This document shows positions 43,816 to 54,352 of a stretch of 64,000 nt of DNA, one piece after another; the first letter of the stretch is position 1; every line of letters starts with the position of its first letter. Source of the DNA: Arthrobacter sp. PvP023 (lineage in GTDB: Bacteria; Actinomycetota; Actinomycetes; Actinomycetales; Micrococcaceae); assembly GCF_017832975.1 (NCBI RefSeq), contig NZ_JAFIBI010000001.1:124001-188000 (forward strand), given 5' to 3'. A program made the translations under genes and the position numbers. The notes beneath the pieces are model-generated. The model made no database searches, was not told the DNA's origin, and saw only the letters and a program-made list of their open reading frames with translations.

Positions 43816-45220
43816 CATCCACGAACTTTCAGCGGTTGGACTCCGCGACGCCCTGCACTCGGGAGAACTCTCCGCCCGGGAGGTAACGGAGCATTTCCTC
43901 GCCCGGATCGAGGCCCGGAATCCAGGCCTCGGCGCCTTCATCACGGTGACCGGGGAACAGGCCCTGGCGGACGCCGCGGACGCGGACGCACGCTATGCCC
44001 GATCAGCCGGGCAGCTTCCGCTGCTCCACGGCATGCCGGTGGCCTTCAAGGACCTGACGGATGTGGCCGGTGTGGTGACCACCCACGGCAGCGCGGCCCT
44101 GGAGCACAAACCTGCGTCCGTGGACGGCGCACTGGCGGCGGTGTTGAAGGGTGCCGGTGCCATCTCGCTGGGCAAGACCCAGGTTCCGGAGTTCGGTCTG
44201 ACCGCCTACAGCGAAAACCTGATCGCACCGCCGTCGCGCAATCCGCACGCACTGAGCCGCAGCTCCGGAGGGTCCTCGGGCGGAAGCGCCGCCGCGGTTG
44301 CCGCAGGCCTGGTTCCGTTCGCTCCGGGGTCCGACGGCGGCGGCTCCGTCAGGATCCCGGCAGCAGCCTGCGGGCTTGTGGGCCTGAAACCGGGGCGCGG
44401 ACTCGTCCCGGCCGGTGAAAGCACCGGCGATCCCGCCCGGCTGGTGGTGGCCGGCCCGCTGGCCCGGTCAGCCGGGGATGCCGCCCTGATGCTGGACGCC
44501 CTGGTGGCCCCGCCCGAAGCCGGCGGCTACTTTGCGTCCGTGTCCCGGCCGCCGGGCCCGCTGCGGATCGGCGTGAGCCTGGACAGCCCCTGGCAGGCCA
44601 TTTTTCCGTTTACGCCGGCCGCGGAAGCCATGGATGCGCTCAACGAAGGCGTCCGCCTGCTGGAAGCGGCCGGCCACACCACCGCCGAAGCGGCCGTCCG
44701 GTATGACAACCGCTACCCGGATGCATTCACGACGGCGTGGACCGCCGGCGTCGGGAACGCCCGGATTGCGCCGCAGCGCGAAGCCCTCCTGACCCCGCTC
44801 ACACGCACGTTCCGGCGCCGCGCCCAGCAGCGGAGCGCGTCAAAACTCAACGAGGCCCTGGGCTTCCTGCGGCAGTTTGAACGGGACACCGTGGCCCAGT
44901 ACACGCAGTGGGACCTCATGCTGATGCCGGCGCTGGCCCAGACGCCCCGTCCCGTGGGCTGGTTCACGGGAGCCTCGCACGGGGACGGCTACTGGCCCGT
45001 CTCGGAATGGGCCGGCGACGCCGACGGCGACTACCGGAAGCAATGCGAGTACGCGCCGTGGTCCAGCATGGTCAACGTGTGCGGCCTGCCCGCCATCAGC
45101 ATCCCCGTGCACTGGACGGGCGGGTCACCGGGCGCCGGACTGCCCATGGGCATCCAGCTGGTGGGGCCGGCGGGATCCGAGAAGGTCCTGCTGCAAGTGG
45201 CGGCTCAGATCGGGTTTTGA
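43808..45220 (+). CDS. Amidase signature family amidase
   Basis: 470 residues of the amidase signature family. The Ser-Ser-Lys triad is Lys81 in VAFKDLTD, cis-Ser157 in RSSGGSSGGSAA and nucleophile Ser180 in GSDGGGSVRIPAA. It hydrolyses small amides of unknown identity. The start TTG at 43808 overlaps the peptidase E stop and has GGAGG 9 bp upstream. The next gene is a POT peptide transporter, so the cluster may handle peptides or amide compounds. Confidence 0.92.
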   Translation: MADIHELSAVGLRDALHSGELSAREVTEHFLARIEARNPGLGAFITVTGEQALADAADADARYARSAGQLPLLHGMPVAFKDLTDVAGVVTTHGSAALEHKPASVDGALAAVLKGAGAISLGKTQVPEFGLTAYSENLIAPPSRNPHALSRSSGGSSGGSAAAVAAGLVPFAPGSDGGGSVRIPAAACGLVGLKPGRGLVPAGESTGDPARLVVAGPLARSAGDAALMLDALVAPPEAGGYFASVSRPPGPLRIGVSLDSPWQAIFPFTPAAEAMDALNEGVRLLEAAGHTTAEAAVRYDNRYPDAFTTAWTAGVGNARIAPQREALLTPLTRTFRRRAQQRSASKLNEALGFLRQFERDTVAQYTQWDLMLMPALAQTPRPVGWFTGASHGDGYWPVSEWAGDADGDYRKQCEYAPWSSMVNVCGLPAISIPVHWTGGSPGAGLPMGIQLVGPAGSEKVLLQVAAQIGF

Positions 45221-45291
45221 CGGCGCGTCCTCCTTGCTTTCCTGCCAGCGGCAATGTGACAATCGCGCGGCCGGGTGCCACCCTTAAGTAA

Positions 45292-46761
45292 ATGAGCACA
45301 ACTCATTTATCTGATCGCCCCGCTACAACGCCGGGCGATACGTCATTTTTTGGCCACCCAAAGATGCTGGCCAGCCTCTTCTCGGTAGAAATGTGGGAAC
45401 GCTTCTCCTTCTACGGGATGCAGGGTATCCTCCTCTACTACATGTACTTCACGGCCGCTCAGGGCGGCCTCGAAATTGAGCAGGGCCTGGCCGCCGGACT
45501 GGTGGGCGCCTACGGCGGCGGAGTCTATCTCTCCACCATTCTGGGCGCGTGGCTGGCTGACCGGCTCTTCGGTTCGGAACGGGTCCTGTTCGGCTCGGCA
45601 GTCCTGATCATGGCGGGCCACATCGCCCTGGCGCTTGTCCCGGGCATTCCCGGACTCATCGCCGGTCTGGTGCTGGTGGGCGTCGGCTCGGGCGGCCTCA
45701 AAGCCAATGCCACCGCGCTGGTGGGCACTCTCTACGGGGAGAAGGACGAACGCCGCGACGCAGGCTTCTCCATCTTCTACATGGGCATCAACGCCGGCGC
45801 GCTGATCGGCCCGCTGGTTACCGGCTGGCTGCAGGAAAGCCAGGGGTTCCACTGGGGCTTCGGCGCGGCCGCCGTCGGCATGGCCCTTGGCCTGGGCATC
45901 TACGCGATGGGACGCGGGAAGCTCCCCGAAGCGGCGCACCACGTGCCCAACCCGCTCCCGGCGGCCCAACGCACCAGGTACGGGCTGATCTTCCTGGGCA
46001 TCGCCGCCGTGGTGGCGGTTCTCCTCGCCACCGGCGCCGTGAACGCCGAAAACCTGGCTATGTCCATGGCGTACGCCGCCATCGGCGCTTCCGTCCTCTA
46101 CTTCGGACTGATCTTCTCCAGCAGGAAGGTGACAGGCATCGAGCGCAAGCGGGTGGTGGCCTTCATACCGCTGTACATCGCCTCCGCAGCGTTCTGGGCC
46201 CTTTTCCAGCAGCAGTTCACGTTCATTGCCGTGTACTCAGAGGAGAAGCTGGACCGGAACCTCTTCGGCTGGGAGATGCCGGCCGCCTGGGTGCAGTCCA
46301 TCAACCCCGTGTTCATCATCATTTTTGCCGGCGTCATGGCAGCACTATGGACCCGGCTGGGCAACAAGCAGCCCGGCTCGGCCCTGAAGTTCTCCATCGG
46401 CCTGTTCGTGATGGGCCTGGCCTTCCTGGCCTTCATTCCGCTGGCCGGCAGCGGCAAGACGCCCCTCCTGGCACTGGTGGGCATCCTGTTCCTGTTCACC
46501 CTGGCGGAGCTCTTCCTCTCCCCCATCGGGCTGTCCGTTACCACCAAGCTGGCGCCGCAGGCCTTCCACACGCAGATGGTGGCACTGTTCTTCCTGTCCG
46601 TTTCGCTCGGCACCACCCTGGCCGGCATCCTGTCCGGGCTGTACAACCCGCAGGACGAACTGCCGTACTTCATCGGCATCGGCGGCACGGCCATGGTGCT
46701 GGCCGTCGGCCTCGCCGCCGCTTCGCCGGTCATCAAGAAGCTCATGGCCGGCGTGCGCTGA
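45292..46761 (+). CDS. POT/PTR family peptide:H+ symporter
   Basis: 489 residues of the proton-dependent oligopeptide transporter family. The ExxERFSFYG motif (Glu33, Glu36, Arg37) that couples protons and binds the peptide carboxylate is in SVEMWERFSFYGMQ. About 14 helices are expected; GVGSGGLKANATALVGTLY and FYMGINAGALIGPL are family signatures. It would import di- and tripeptides. The gene lies 71 bp after the amidase and probably shares its function. Confidence 0.94.
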   Translation: MSTTHLSDRPATTPGDTSFFGHPKMLASLFSVEMWERFSFYGMQGILLYYMYFTAAQGGLEIEQGLAAGLVGAYGGGVYLSTILGAWLADRLFGSERVLFGSAVLIMAGHIALALVPGIPGLIAGLVLVGVGSGGLKANATALVGTLYGEKDERRDAGFSIFYMGINAGALIGPLVTGWLQESQGFHWGFGAAAVGMALGLGIYAMGRGKLPEAAHHVPNPLPAAQRTRYGLIFLGIAAVVAVLLATGAVNAENLAMSMAYAAIGASVLYFGLIFSSRKVTGIERKRVVAFIPLYIASAAFWALFQQQFTFIAVYSEEKLDRNLFGWEMPAAWVQSINPVFIIIFAGVMAALWTRLGNKQPGSALKFSIGLFVMGLAFLAFIPLAGSGKTPLLALVGILFLFTLAELFLSPIGLSVTTKLAPQAFHTQMVALFFLSVSLGTTLAGILSGLYNPQDELPYFIGIGGTAMVLAVGLAAASPVIKKLMAGVR

Positions 46762-46996
46762 CCCGATGACTAACGCCCGCCAGCCGGCTGCGCAGGGGAC
46801 GGTTGTGAGCCCCGCGTCTACCGTCCCGCCGCAGGCGAGGCGTCCGACGCCGGCGTTGCGACGTCACCAGGAGGGTGGTGCGGGTGGACGGAACCATCCG
46901 CCGCCCGCACCTTGCCGATGGGACACAACGCCCGGACCCTCGGCGCGGCCGGGCCAGGTGTCCCTGCCGTGCATCCGCGGTACCTAACGGTTTCCA

Positions 46997-47028
46997 AGTA
47001 GTCCTGAGTAGCACTACCTGCACTACTC
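46997..47028 (+). promoter_or_regulatory. Fourfold AGTAG/CTACT operator-like element
   Basis: Two AGTAG copies (starting 46997 and 47007, 10 bp apart) face two inverted CTAC copies (starting 47014 and 47023, 9 bp apart), all within 32 bp. This is both direct and inverted symmetry at helical-turn spacing, typical of a cooperatively bound regulator. It lies about 215 bp upstream of the polysaccharide deacetylase start. The 482-bp gap between the peptide transporter and the deacetylase holds no gene. Confidence 0.5.
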
Positions 47029-47204
47029 GCAATTCGCCTTCTTCAGTCCAGTAGCGGACACTCACGACCCCCGGCGTGTTACCGAATAGTATCCGAAGTG
47101 GGCTGGCAACGGTCCACGGCTTTCAACAAGCGAGCCGTGAGTATGCAGAAAAGTACCAAGGCGGCTGAGGGTTCCTTGGAACGGCGATGCGGGGGAAGCC
47201 TGTG

Positions 47205-47233
47205 CATAGCTAGTCGCCTTAAACCTAGCTATG
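47205..47233 (+). promoter_or_regulatory. Hairpin in the leader of the polysaccharide deacetylase gene
   Basis: CATAGCTAG and CTAGCTATG (9 bp, exact) flank an 11-base loop, ending 10 bp before the ATG at 47244. The stem covers the region just upstream of the weak GGGA ribosome site, so folding could modulate translation, or the palindrome could be an operator. I see no fit to the c-di-AMP or c-di-GMP riboswitch consensus. Confidence 0.5.
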
Positions 47234-47243
47234 GGATGCAGAC

Positions 47244-49448
47244 ATGAAACTTCTAGACCATCGGCCTTACCAACGACGCCGTGACCCCGGCCCTGAAAAC
47301 AAATGGCTCACGCGCTGGACTGCCGCCGCCAGCGTGGTGGCAGTCGCCGCAAGCGTGCTGGCTGGCGCATTCTTTGCGGCTCCAGCCCACGCAGCGGACC
47401 CGCCGGTCATCACTCTCACCTTTGACGATGCGAATGCGGATCAAGTCGCGGCGGCGCAGATCCTCAATCAGGCTGGGTTGAAAGGGACGTTCTACGCTCC
47501 TTCGGGCTATCTCGATGCCACGGAATACATGACCACCGCTCAGGCCTTGGCTCTCCAAACTGCCGGTAATGAAATAGGCGGCCACACCGTTACCCACCCT
47601 GACCTTGCCCTGGCCGGGGCGGATGAGGTCAAGCGTCAGATCTGCAATGACAGAGTGAACCTGACCACCAAGGGATTCAGGGTTACAAGCTTCGCCTATC
47701 CCTTTGCCTCCATTTCCGCTGCCGCAAAGCAGGCTGTCATAGACTGCGGCTTTAACAGCGCACGCAGCCTGGGCGATCTGGAAAGCCACGTGGTAGGGAC
47801 GGCAGGCTTCGGTTTCGCGGAGGCCATCCCCCCTGCCGATCCCTTTGAAACACGGGCTCCGGACCAGGTGGACAACTCCTGGACCCTCCAGAATCTCAAG
47901 GACGTAGTCCTCAAGGCACAGCCTGCCGGAGGATGGGTCCAATTGACGTTCCACCACATAGGAACCTCAACCGATCCCCTCACGGTGTCAACCGCCATTT
48001 ACTCGGATTTCGTCACCTTCCTGAAGGATGAACAAGCGGCCGGCCGCATCACTGTCAAGACCGTAGACCAGGTAATCGGCGGAGCACTTAAGCCGGCCGT
48101 CAGTGGCCCGACAGCCCCGCCGGCACAGACGTCAGGGAACCTGATTCACAACCCGGGCTTGGAGACCCCCGGCCCGGTGGCAGGCGGCCTCCCGCAATGC
48201 TGGGCCCCTGGCGGCTGGGGAACTAACACCAGGACTTTCAGCACATCGACCCCCGGGCATACCGGCACAGTAGCCGGAAGACTGGATATTACTGCTTGGA
48301 CGGACGGTGATGGAAAGATTTTGCCCTCTCTGGACCTCGGCGAATGCGCGCCAAGCGCGATTCCGGGGCATCAGTACCAGGTCAAGGCCTGGTATCAGTC
48401 CACAGGCAACACGCAGTTTGAGCTGTACTACCGGACCGGTTTGGGAACGTGGAGTTATTGGCAGGGCGCCGGGAGCCCGTACTTCGCACCCGCGAACGTG
48501 TGGACCCAGGCCACCTATCTGACACCGCCTGTCCCGGCCGGCGCAACCGCGATCAGCATGGGCATGAACCTTCTGGGCACCGGTACGCTCCTAACGGATG
48601 ACTTCGAGCTTCTGGATGTCGCCGCTACGGCGCCCGCTGAGGCGGTCACGGCCATAGCAGCGGCGGCCACTGCCCCCCCGGGCTTGGGACAGCCGTTGGG
48701 CGTAATAACCTGTGGACTCGCAGCCGGCGGGTGCTACCAGAACTACCCGGGCGGCGTCATTCACTGGTCTGCCGCAACGGGAGCCCGCATCACCAAAGGC
48801 GCCATCGACGCCGCATGGGCAGCGCAAGGCTGGGAAAACGGCGGACTGGGCTACCCCACCAGCAATGAAATCGGCGGACTCAAGGACGGAGGCGTCTACC
48901 AGAACTTCCAGGGCGGCGTCATCCACTGGTCACCGGCAACCGGGGCCCGCATCACCAAAGGCGCCATCGACGCCGCATGGGCAGCGCAAGGCTGGGAAAA
49001 CGGCGGACTGGGCTACCCCACCAGCAATGAAATCGGCGGACTCAAGAATGGAGGCGTCTACCAGAACTTCCAGGGCGGCGTCATCCACTGGTCACCGGCA
49101 ACCGGGGCCCGCATCACCAAGGGAGCTATCAGGGCCACTTGGGCGGCCTTCAATTGGGAGAACGGCTTCCTTGGTTACCCAACCAGCAACGAGATCACCG
49201 GCTTGAAGAACGGCGGCGTCTACCAGAACTTCCAGGGCGGCGTCATCTACTGGTCTCCAACAACTGGTGCCCGCACGAACGCAGGCGCCATCCGTGTCGC
49301 CTATGCCTCGCAGGGCTGGGAAAACGGACGTCTCGGCTACCCCACCACCAATGAGTTCGCGATTGGCGGCGGGTCGGTTGCCCAGGACTACCAGGGCGGA
49401 CGTATCACATGGTCGCCCACTTCAGGCACATCCATCAGTTACAGGTGA
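47244..49448 (+). CDS. Secreted polysaccharide deacetylase with LGFP repeats
   Basis: 734 residues. A signal peptide ends at AHA-50 with a hydrophobic core at 27-44. Residues 54-270 are a NodB/CE4 deacetylase domain: TFDD at 59-62, HTVTH at 114-118 (metal-binding His) and WVQLTFHHIG. Residues about 290-450 are a beta-sandwich, carbohydrate-binding-like domain. The C-terminus has four complete 54-residue LGFP repeats and a partial fifth, which bind cell-envelope polymers in actinobacteria. It probably deacetylates an extracellular or cell-wall glycan. GGGA precedes the ATG weakly. Confidence 0.9.
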   Translation: MKLLDHRPYQRRRDPGPENKWLTRWTAAASVVAVAASVLAGAFFAAPAHAADPPVITLTFDDANADQVAAAQILNQAGLKGTFYAPSGYLDATEYMTTAQALALQTAGNEIGGHTVTHPDLALAGADEVKRQICNDRVNLTTKGFRVTSFAYPFASISAAAKQAVIDCGFNSARSLGDLESHVVGTAGFGFAEAIPPADPFETRAPDQVDNSWTLQNLKDVVLKAQPAGGWVQLTFHHIGTSTDPLTVSTAIYSDFVTFLKDEQAAGRITVKTVDQVIGGALKPAVSGPTAPPAQTSGNLIHNPGLETPGPVAGGLPQCWAPGGWGTNTRTFSTSTPGHTGTVAGRLDITAWTDGDGKILPSLDLGECAPSAIPGHQYQVKAWYQSTGNTQFELYYRTGLGTWSYWQGAGSPYFAPANVWTQATYLTPPVPAGATAISMGMNLLGTGTLLTDDFELLDVAATAPAEAVTAIAAAATAPPGLGQPLGVITCGLAAGGCYQNYPGGVIHWSAATGARITKGAIDAAWAAQGWENGGLGYPTSNEIGGLKDGGVYQNFQGGVIHWSPATGARITKGAIDAAWAAQGWENGGLGYPTSNEIGGLKNGGVYQNFQGGVIHWSPATGARITKGAIRATWAAFNWENGFLGYPTSNEITGLKNGGVYQNFQGGVIYWSPTTGARTNAGAIRVAYASQGWENGRLGYPTTNEFAIGGGSVAQDYQGGRITWSPTSGTSISYR
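48726..49445 (+). repeat. 162-bp tandem repeats encoding LGFP units
   Basis: Units begin at 48726, 48888, 49050, 49212 and 49374, each 54 codons; the last is partial. Units 1 and 2 are identical in DNA over about 120 bp (from GCCCGCATCACC to GGACTCAAG), including silent sites, while unit 4 differs more. The consensus is a GGVYQNF-GGVIHWSP start and an ENGGLGYPTSNEI end. Confidence 0.9.
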
Positions 49449-49511
49449 GAATGAGCTGGTCGCGGCAAGGGAGCCCAAACTCCTAGCAGCGTCTGTTACG
49501 AATCGATGGTC

Positions 49512-49560
49512 AATCAGGGAGTGCCACGGTGACTGCATCTTCGCCGGACACTCCCTGATT
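49512..49560. terminator. Bidirectional terminator between the deacetylase and DUF4190 genes
   Basis: AATCAGGGAGTG and CACTCCCTGATT form an exact 12-bp stem with a 25-base loop, between two converging genes. It could terminate both. Confidence 0.7.
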
Positions 49561-49576
49561 GCGTGTCTGAACCCGC

Positions 49577-50068
49577 CTAGTACCCGTACCCGGCGTTGGC
49601 CGCCGCGAAGATCGCAGCCACGGCAAACGTCAGTACAATCGCCGTCAGCGCAAGGCCGATGTAGCCGAGGACCAGGCCTCCGATGGCGAGTCCGCGTCCG
49701 GCAGGTTCCCGGAGCAAGGCCAGATGGCCCAGGACCACGGCGGCAATCTGCGGCAGGATGAAAAGACCCAGCCCGAGGAACACCGCGATGCCGCAGCACA
49801 GGCTGGCGATACTCAGGCCCTTGGGCTCGGGCGGCATGCCGTAATAGGACGGCTGCCCGTAGGCGTTGCCAAACGGTCCGGGCTGCTGGCCGTATTCCGG
49901 CTGCCCATACCCCGGCTGGCCGTACGGTCCGGCCTGCTGGCCAAATCCAGGCTGCTCGCCATAAGGGGCCATTGGCGGCACGGGCTGTGATCCCTGAGGC
50001 GGAATATACGACGGTGGCTGGTAGCCCTGGGGCGTCCCCTCGTCGCCGGGGGCAGGCTGGTTAGTCAT
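49577..50068 (-). CDS. DUF4190 membrane protein with Gly/Gln/Tyr-rich N-terminus
   Basis: 163 residues. The first 85 are low-complexity with repeated GQPGYGQ-type units (Pro, Gln, Gly, Tyr). Two membrane helices follow (SLCCGIAVFLGLGLFILPQIAAVVLGHLAL and GLAIGGLVLGYIGLALTAIVLTFAVAA), the typical DUF4190 plan. Function unknown. It is followed on the same strand by nothing close and converges with the deacetylase. Confidence 0.85.
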   Translation of the reverse strand: MTNQPAPGDEGTPQGYQPPSYIPPQGSQPVPPMAPYGEQPGFGQQAGPYGQPGYGQPEYGQQPGPFGNAYGQPSYYGMPPEPKGLSIASLCCGIAVFLGLGLFILPQIAAVVLGHLALLREPAGRGLAIGGLVLGYIGLALTAIVLTFAVAAIFAAANAGYGY

Positions 50069-50165
50069 TGGGAAATCCCTTTTTTGGTGCCTATAAACAG
50101 CCTACCAACGCGTCGCCCGGGCGGGCGCTGCCGTGATACACCCGTGATATGCCGGCCAACCGGGA

Positions 50166-50981
50166 CTACCGGCTCCAGAGCGGCGCCGCGAGCGAGAACG
50201 CCACGATCCCCAGGACCAGCAGGCTCCACAAAAGGGCTGCCAGCTTGCCCGTGGAGGCCTGGTGTCCGAGTTGCGGGGGACTCGCGGCGGACCGGTATCC
50301 GATGCGCGCCGGAACCGGCGATGGATATGCCCCGCGCTGGTATGGACGAGGCACGGGATTGCGGGCCGCGTTCCCGCGGACGTCCGGCACTGCAGGCGCC
50401 TGGGGCTGCGTGAGTTGCTGTCCCAGGTGCGAATACAGGCCAACCACCGTCTGCGGGTCAAGCACTGCAGGGAGGGCCGCAATCCGTGCCACCACGCGGT
50501 TGATGCCCAGCACTTCGACGCCGGATTCCGTTACCTCTGCAAAGTCGGGGTGGCCGGTGAGGCAAATGATGGAGCGGACCAGGCGCCGGTGCGGCGCGCC
50601 GAGCAGTGCGGCCACGGCTGCCGCCTGCCCCAGGGCGCCGTCCACCGCAGGGTTCCGCGAGTAGCCGTTCTGCCTGAGGACGCCGTCCCTGACCTCAACG
50701 GAGCCAGACCAGTTCTTGGCATCCACCACCACAACGCCGCCCGGCCCCACCAGGACGTGGTCGAGGTTGGCCAGCGGCCGGCCGGGCCAGTGGACATCGT
50801 GCAGCATGAACCAGCCATCCGGGGTCAGCCGGCCCAGCCGGCTGGCAGTGCGGCGCTCCCCCTCCGCCCCGGCGCCCCACGTTTCGGCGGCACGTTCGGC
50901 TTGGTCCAACTGGCGCTTCAGCCGCGCGATCCGTTCCGCAGCCAATCGTGACTGTTCTGACGCTCCGTCGCCTGCTGCCAT
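50166..50981 (-). CDS. NERD domain membrane-anchored protein
   Basis: 271 residues. Residues 5-35 are a coiled-coil-like helix. The NERD (nuclease-related) domain follows: Asp74 in ANLDHVLVGP, then the Asp87-X-Lys89 motif in VVVVDAKNW, an arrangement like PD-(D/E)XK nucleases. A proline-rich linker leads to one C-terminal membrane helix (LAALLWSLLVLGIVAFSLA). DNA processing is inferred from the fold; the membrane tail is unusual for a nuclease. No helicase partner is adjacent. Confidence 0.85.
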   Translation of the reverse strand: MAAGDGASEQSRLAAERIARLKRQLDQAERAAETWGAGAEGERRTASRLGRLTPDGWFMLHDVHWPGRPLANLDHVLVGPGGVVVVDAKNWSGSVEVRDGVLRQNGYSRNPAVDGALGQAAAVAALLGAPHRRLVRSIICLTGHPDFAEVTESGVEVLGINRVVARIAALPAVLDPQTVVGLYSHLGQQLTQPQAPAVPDVRGNAARNPVPRPYQRGAYPSPVPARIGYRSAASPPQLGHQASTGKLAALLWSLLVLGIVAFSLAAPLWSR

Positions 50982-51245
50982 GGAATGTCCTCCCCTTGGA
51001 TTCGCCGCAACGCTGACGGCGGCGGAGGGCCCGCCGTCGTAATTTGTTTAGAAAAGTAGCAGCCGCGGGACGGCCGGTATATAGGTAGTTTTGCCGCCAC
51101 CACTCGCTTTTTCGCAGCCAATTACTGCCCCCAAATAAATGCAAAGAGGAATGAATTGGTAAATGCCGGATGAAATTCGGCGTCATAGGGGCCGGATTCC
51201 GGACAAAGCGTGTTGCGTCCCGCCGTCGTCTGGCATGCTGGTGCC

Positions 51246-52884
<1,639 letters not shown>

Positions 52885-52895
<11 letters not shown>

Positions 52896-53424
52896 GTTCC
52901 CACAGGTGGAGGATGCGCCGGACGGAATGGTTTCCGTCCGGCGCCATGTCCACCAGGGCCACGCGGTCAAGTACGACGACGTCGCCCGGTTGGGGACGCT
53001 TGTCACCGTGATGGGACACATGGGGACGGTAGCTGTCCAGGATGTGGTGCGGCGTGGGCACCCGGCCCGGCAGTTCCGTAACGCTTCCCACCAGTGACTC
53101 GTGAAGTTCCTGCAAGGGCCGGCTGGGCTCGACCAGGCTGACCGGGACGGATTCCTGCCGGCCGAAGCCGGCGTCCTCGCCAATGGTGAGCCGCGCACCG
53201 AGGGCCGCCCGGACGGGCTGGTCGATAAGTCCGGCAATCCGATCGGCGAGGCCGGCGCCCTGCCCGCCGTCGTCATTCCCCCCATCGACTCCGGTGACGG
53301 CGTCGCCGGACCGCATATCGACGTCGAACCTCACCAGGGTGATATGCAGGGGCCAGTCGTCGCGGGGAAAGACGAGCCCGTCAGAGACGGGCTCGGTGAA
53401 GGCCACCAGAATCAGGTTCCGCAT
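52885..53424 (-). CDS. 2H phosphoesterase/2'-5' RNA ligase-like protein
   Basis: 179 residues with two His-x-(Ser/Thr) motifs, the signature of the 2H superfamily: HIT at 27-29 in PLHITLVRF and HVS at 135-137 in YRPHVSHHG. Relatives act on 2',3'-cyclic or 2'-5' nucleotide bonds. No neighbouring RNA-repair gene is present. The last codons overlap the end of pgm by 11 bp. Confidence 0.8.
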
Positions 53425-53541
53425 AGGGCCAGTGTGCCACGGGGCGGTTCGGCCTGCGCCGCCCCCGCGGGAGGGCGGGCACAGTCGCCAGAGGGCGGTT
53501 TTGACTAGAATCGGAAGTGGCTCCGGAGAGCTGGCGCGGAC

Positions 53542-54147
53542 CTAGACGGTGCGGACCACATCTTCGTAAGCGAACTTGGGCTTTGCGGCACCCCAGGCGT
53601 CGGGACCGGGCTGGCCGATGTTGACCACCAGGAAGCTCTTCTGGTCCCCGGCGGGGAAGAACGCCGCGTCAATGGCGGAGAAATCAGCACCCGTCATCGG
53701 GCCGGCGGCGAAACCGAGCGACCGGACGGCCAGGATGAAGTAGCCGGCCTGCAGGTGGGCGTTGTTGTTTCCCGTGCTTGCCGCGAGCTCCGGCGCGGCG
53801 TCGTACATGGCCTTGGGCGCGTTGTAGCCGGGAAGGAAGTTGTCCCACTGATCCTGCCAGGCGGTGTCGTAGCTGAGTACGGCAACAAGCGGGGCGGACG
53901 CCGTTTTGGCCTTGTTGCCGTTGGACAGCGTGTCCACCAACTGCGCGCGGGCCTCGTCGGAGCGAACATACGTCACGCGCAGCGGCTGGGAGTTGAAAGC
54001 CGTGGGGCCGAACTTGGTCAGCTCGTAGATGGCGCGGGCCTGCTCGTCCGTGACCTCGCCGGTGAAGGCGTTGGCCGTACGGGCTTCGGCGAAGATCGCG
54101 TCCACTGCCGCTGCGTCGATCACTGCTTCTTCATGGGCAATTGTCAT
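53542..54147 (-). CDS. Nitroreductase, malonic semialdehyde reductase RutE-like
   Basis: 201 residues of the flavin nitroreductase family, most like RutE/YdfN. Features are FAEARTANAFT, KFGPTAFNSQPLRVTYVRS near the start, and FAAGPMTGADFSAIDAAFFP. The FMN-binding pattern is typical. RutE reduces malonic semialdehyde in the uracil-degrading Rut pathway, and the divergent neighbour is a uracil permease, which supports the link. ATG 54147 is preferred over 54153 because AAAGG is 7 bp upstream. A MarR-type palindrome lies in the shared spacer. Confidence 0.82.
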   Translation of the reverse strand: MTIAHEEAVIDAAAVDAIFAEARTANAFTGEVTDEQARAIYELTKFGPTAFNSQPLRVTYVRSDEARAQLVDTLSNGNKAKTASAPLVAVLSYDTAWQDQWDNFLPGYNAPKAMYDAAPELAASTGNNNAHLQAGYFILAVRSLGFAAGPMTGADFSAIDAAFFPAGDQKSFLVVNIGQPGPDAWGAAKPKFAYEDVVRTV

Positions 54148-54205
54148 CTGCATGCCTTTCGCTGGGCCCGCGCACCCGGAGGCGGCCGGCGGTTCTGCTA
54201 TCCAT

Positions 54206-54215
54206 AGTTGCAACT
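54206..54215. promoter_or_regulatory. Palindrome AGTTGCAACT, candidate MarR-type operator
   Basis: A perfect 10-bp palindrome lies 59 bp upstream of the nitroreductase start and 138 bp upstream of the uracil permease. It matches the AGTTGCAACT core seen in several MarR-family operators. No MarR gene is in the window, so this is inference. Confidence 0.4.
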
Positions 54216-54352
54216 TCAAGCGAATCATTCCTCTTCCCGTGACCGCGCGTGACGTTTCCCACAGCGGCGGACCGCACGGCCCGCGCGGTAATGTTGCTCC
54301 GGAAGATTCCTTCCCCGCTCCCGACATAAATTTCTTTGAAAGGCTCCCGGCC

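Noticed and set aside
46766..46987. 73-residue frame after the peptide transporter
   Set aside because: No ribosome site at a useful distance and a low-complexity product; the region reads as noncoding.
47100..47243. Possible c-di-AMP riboswitch upstream of the deacetylase (CGGGGGAAGCC)
   Set aside because: The conserved order of ydaO-type elements is not present and the short match is isolated.
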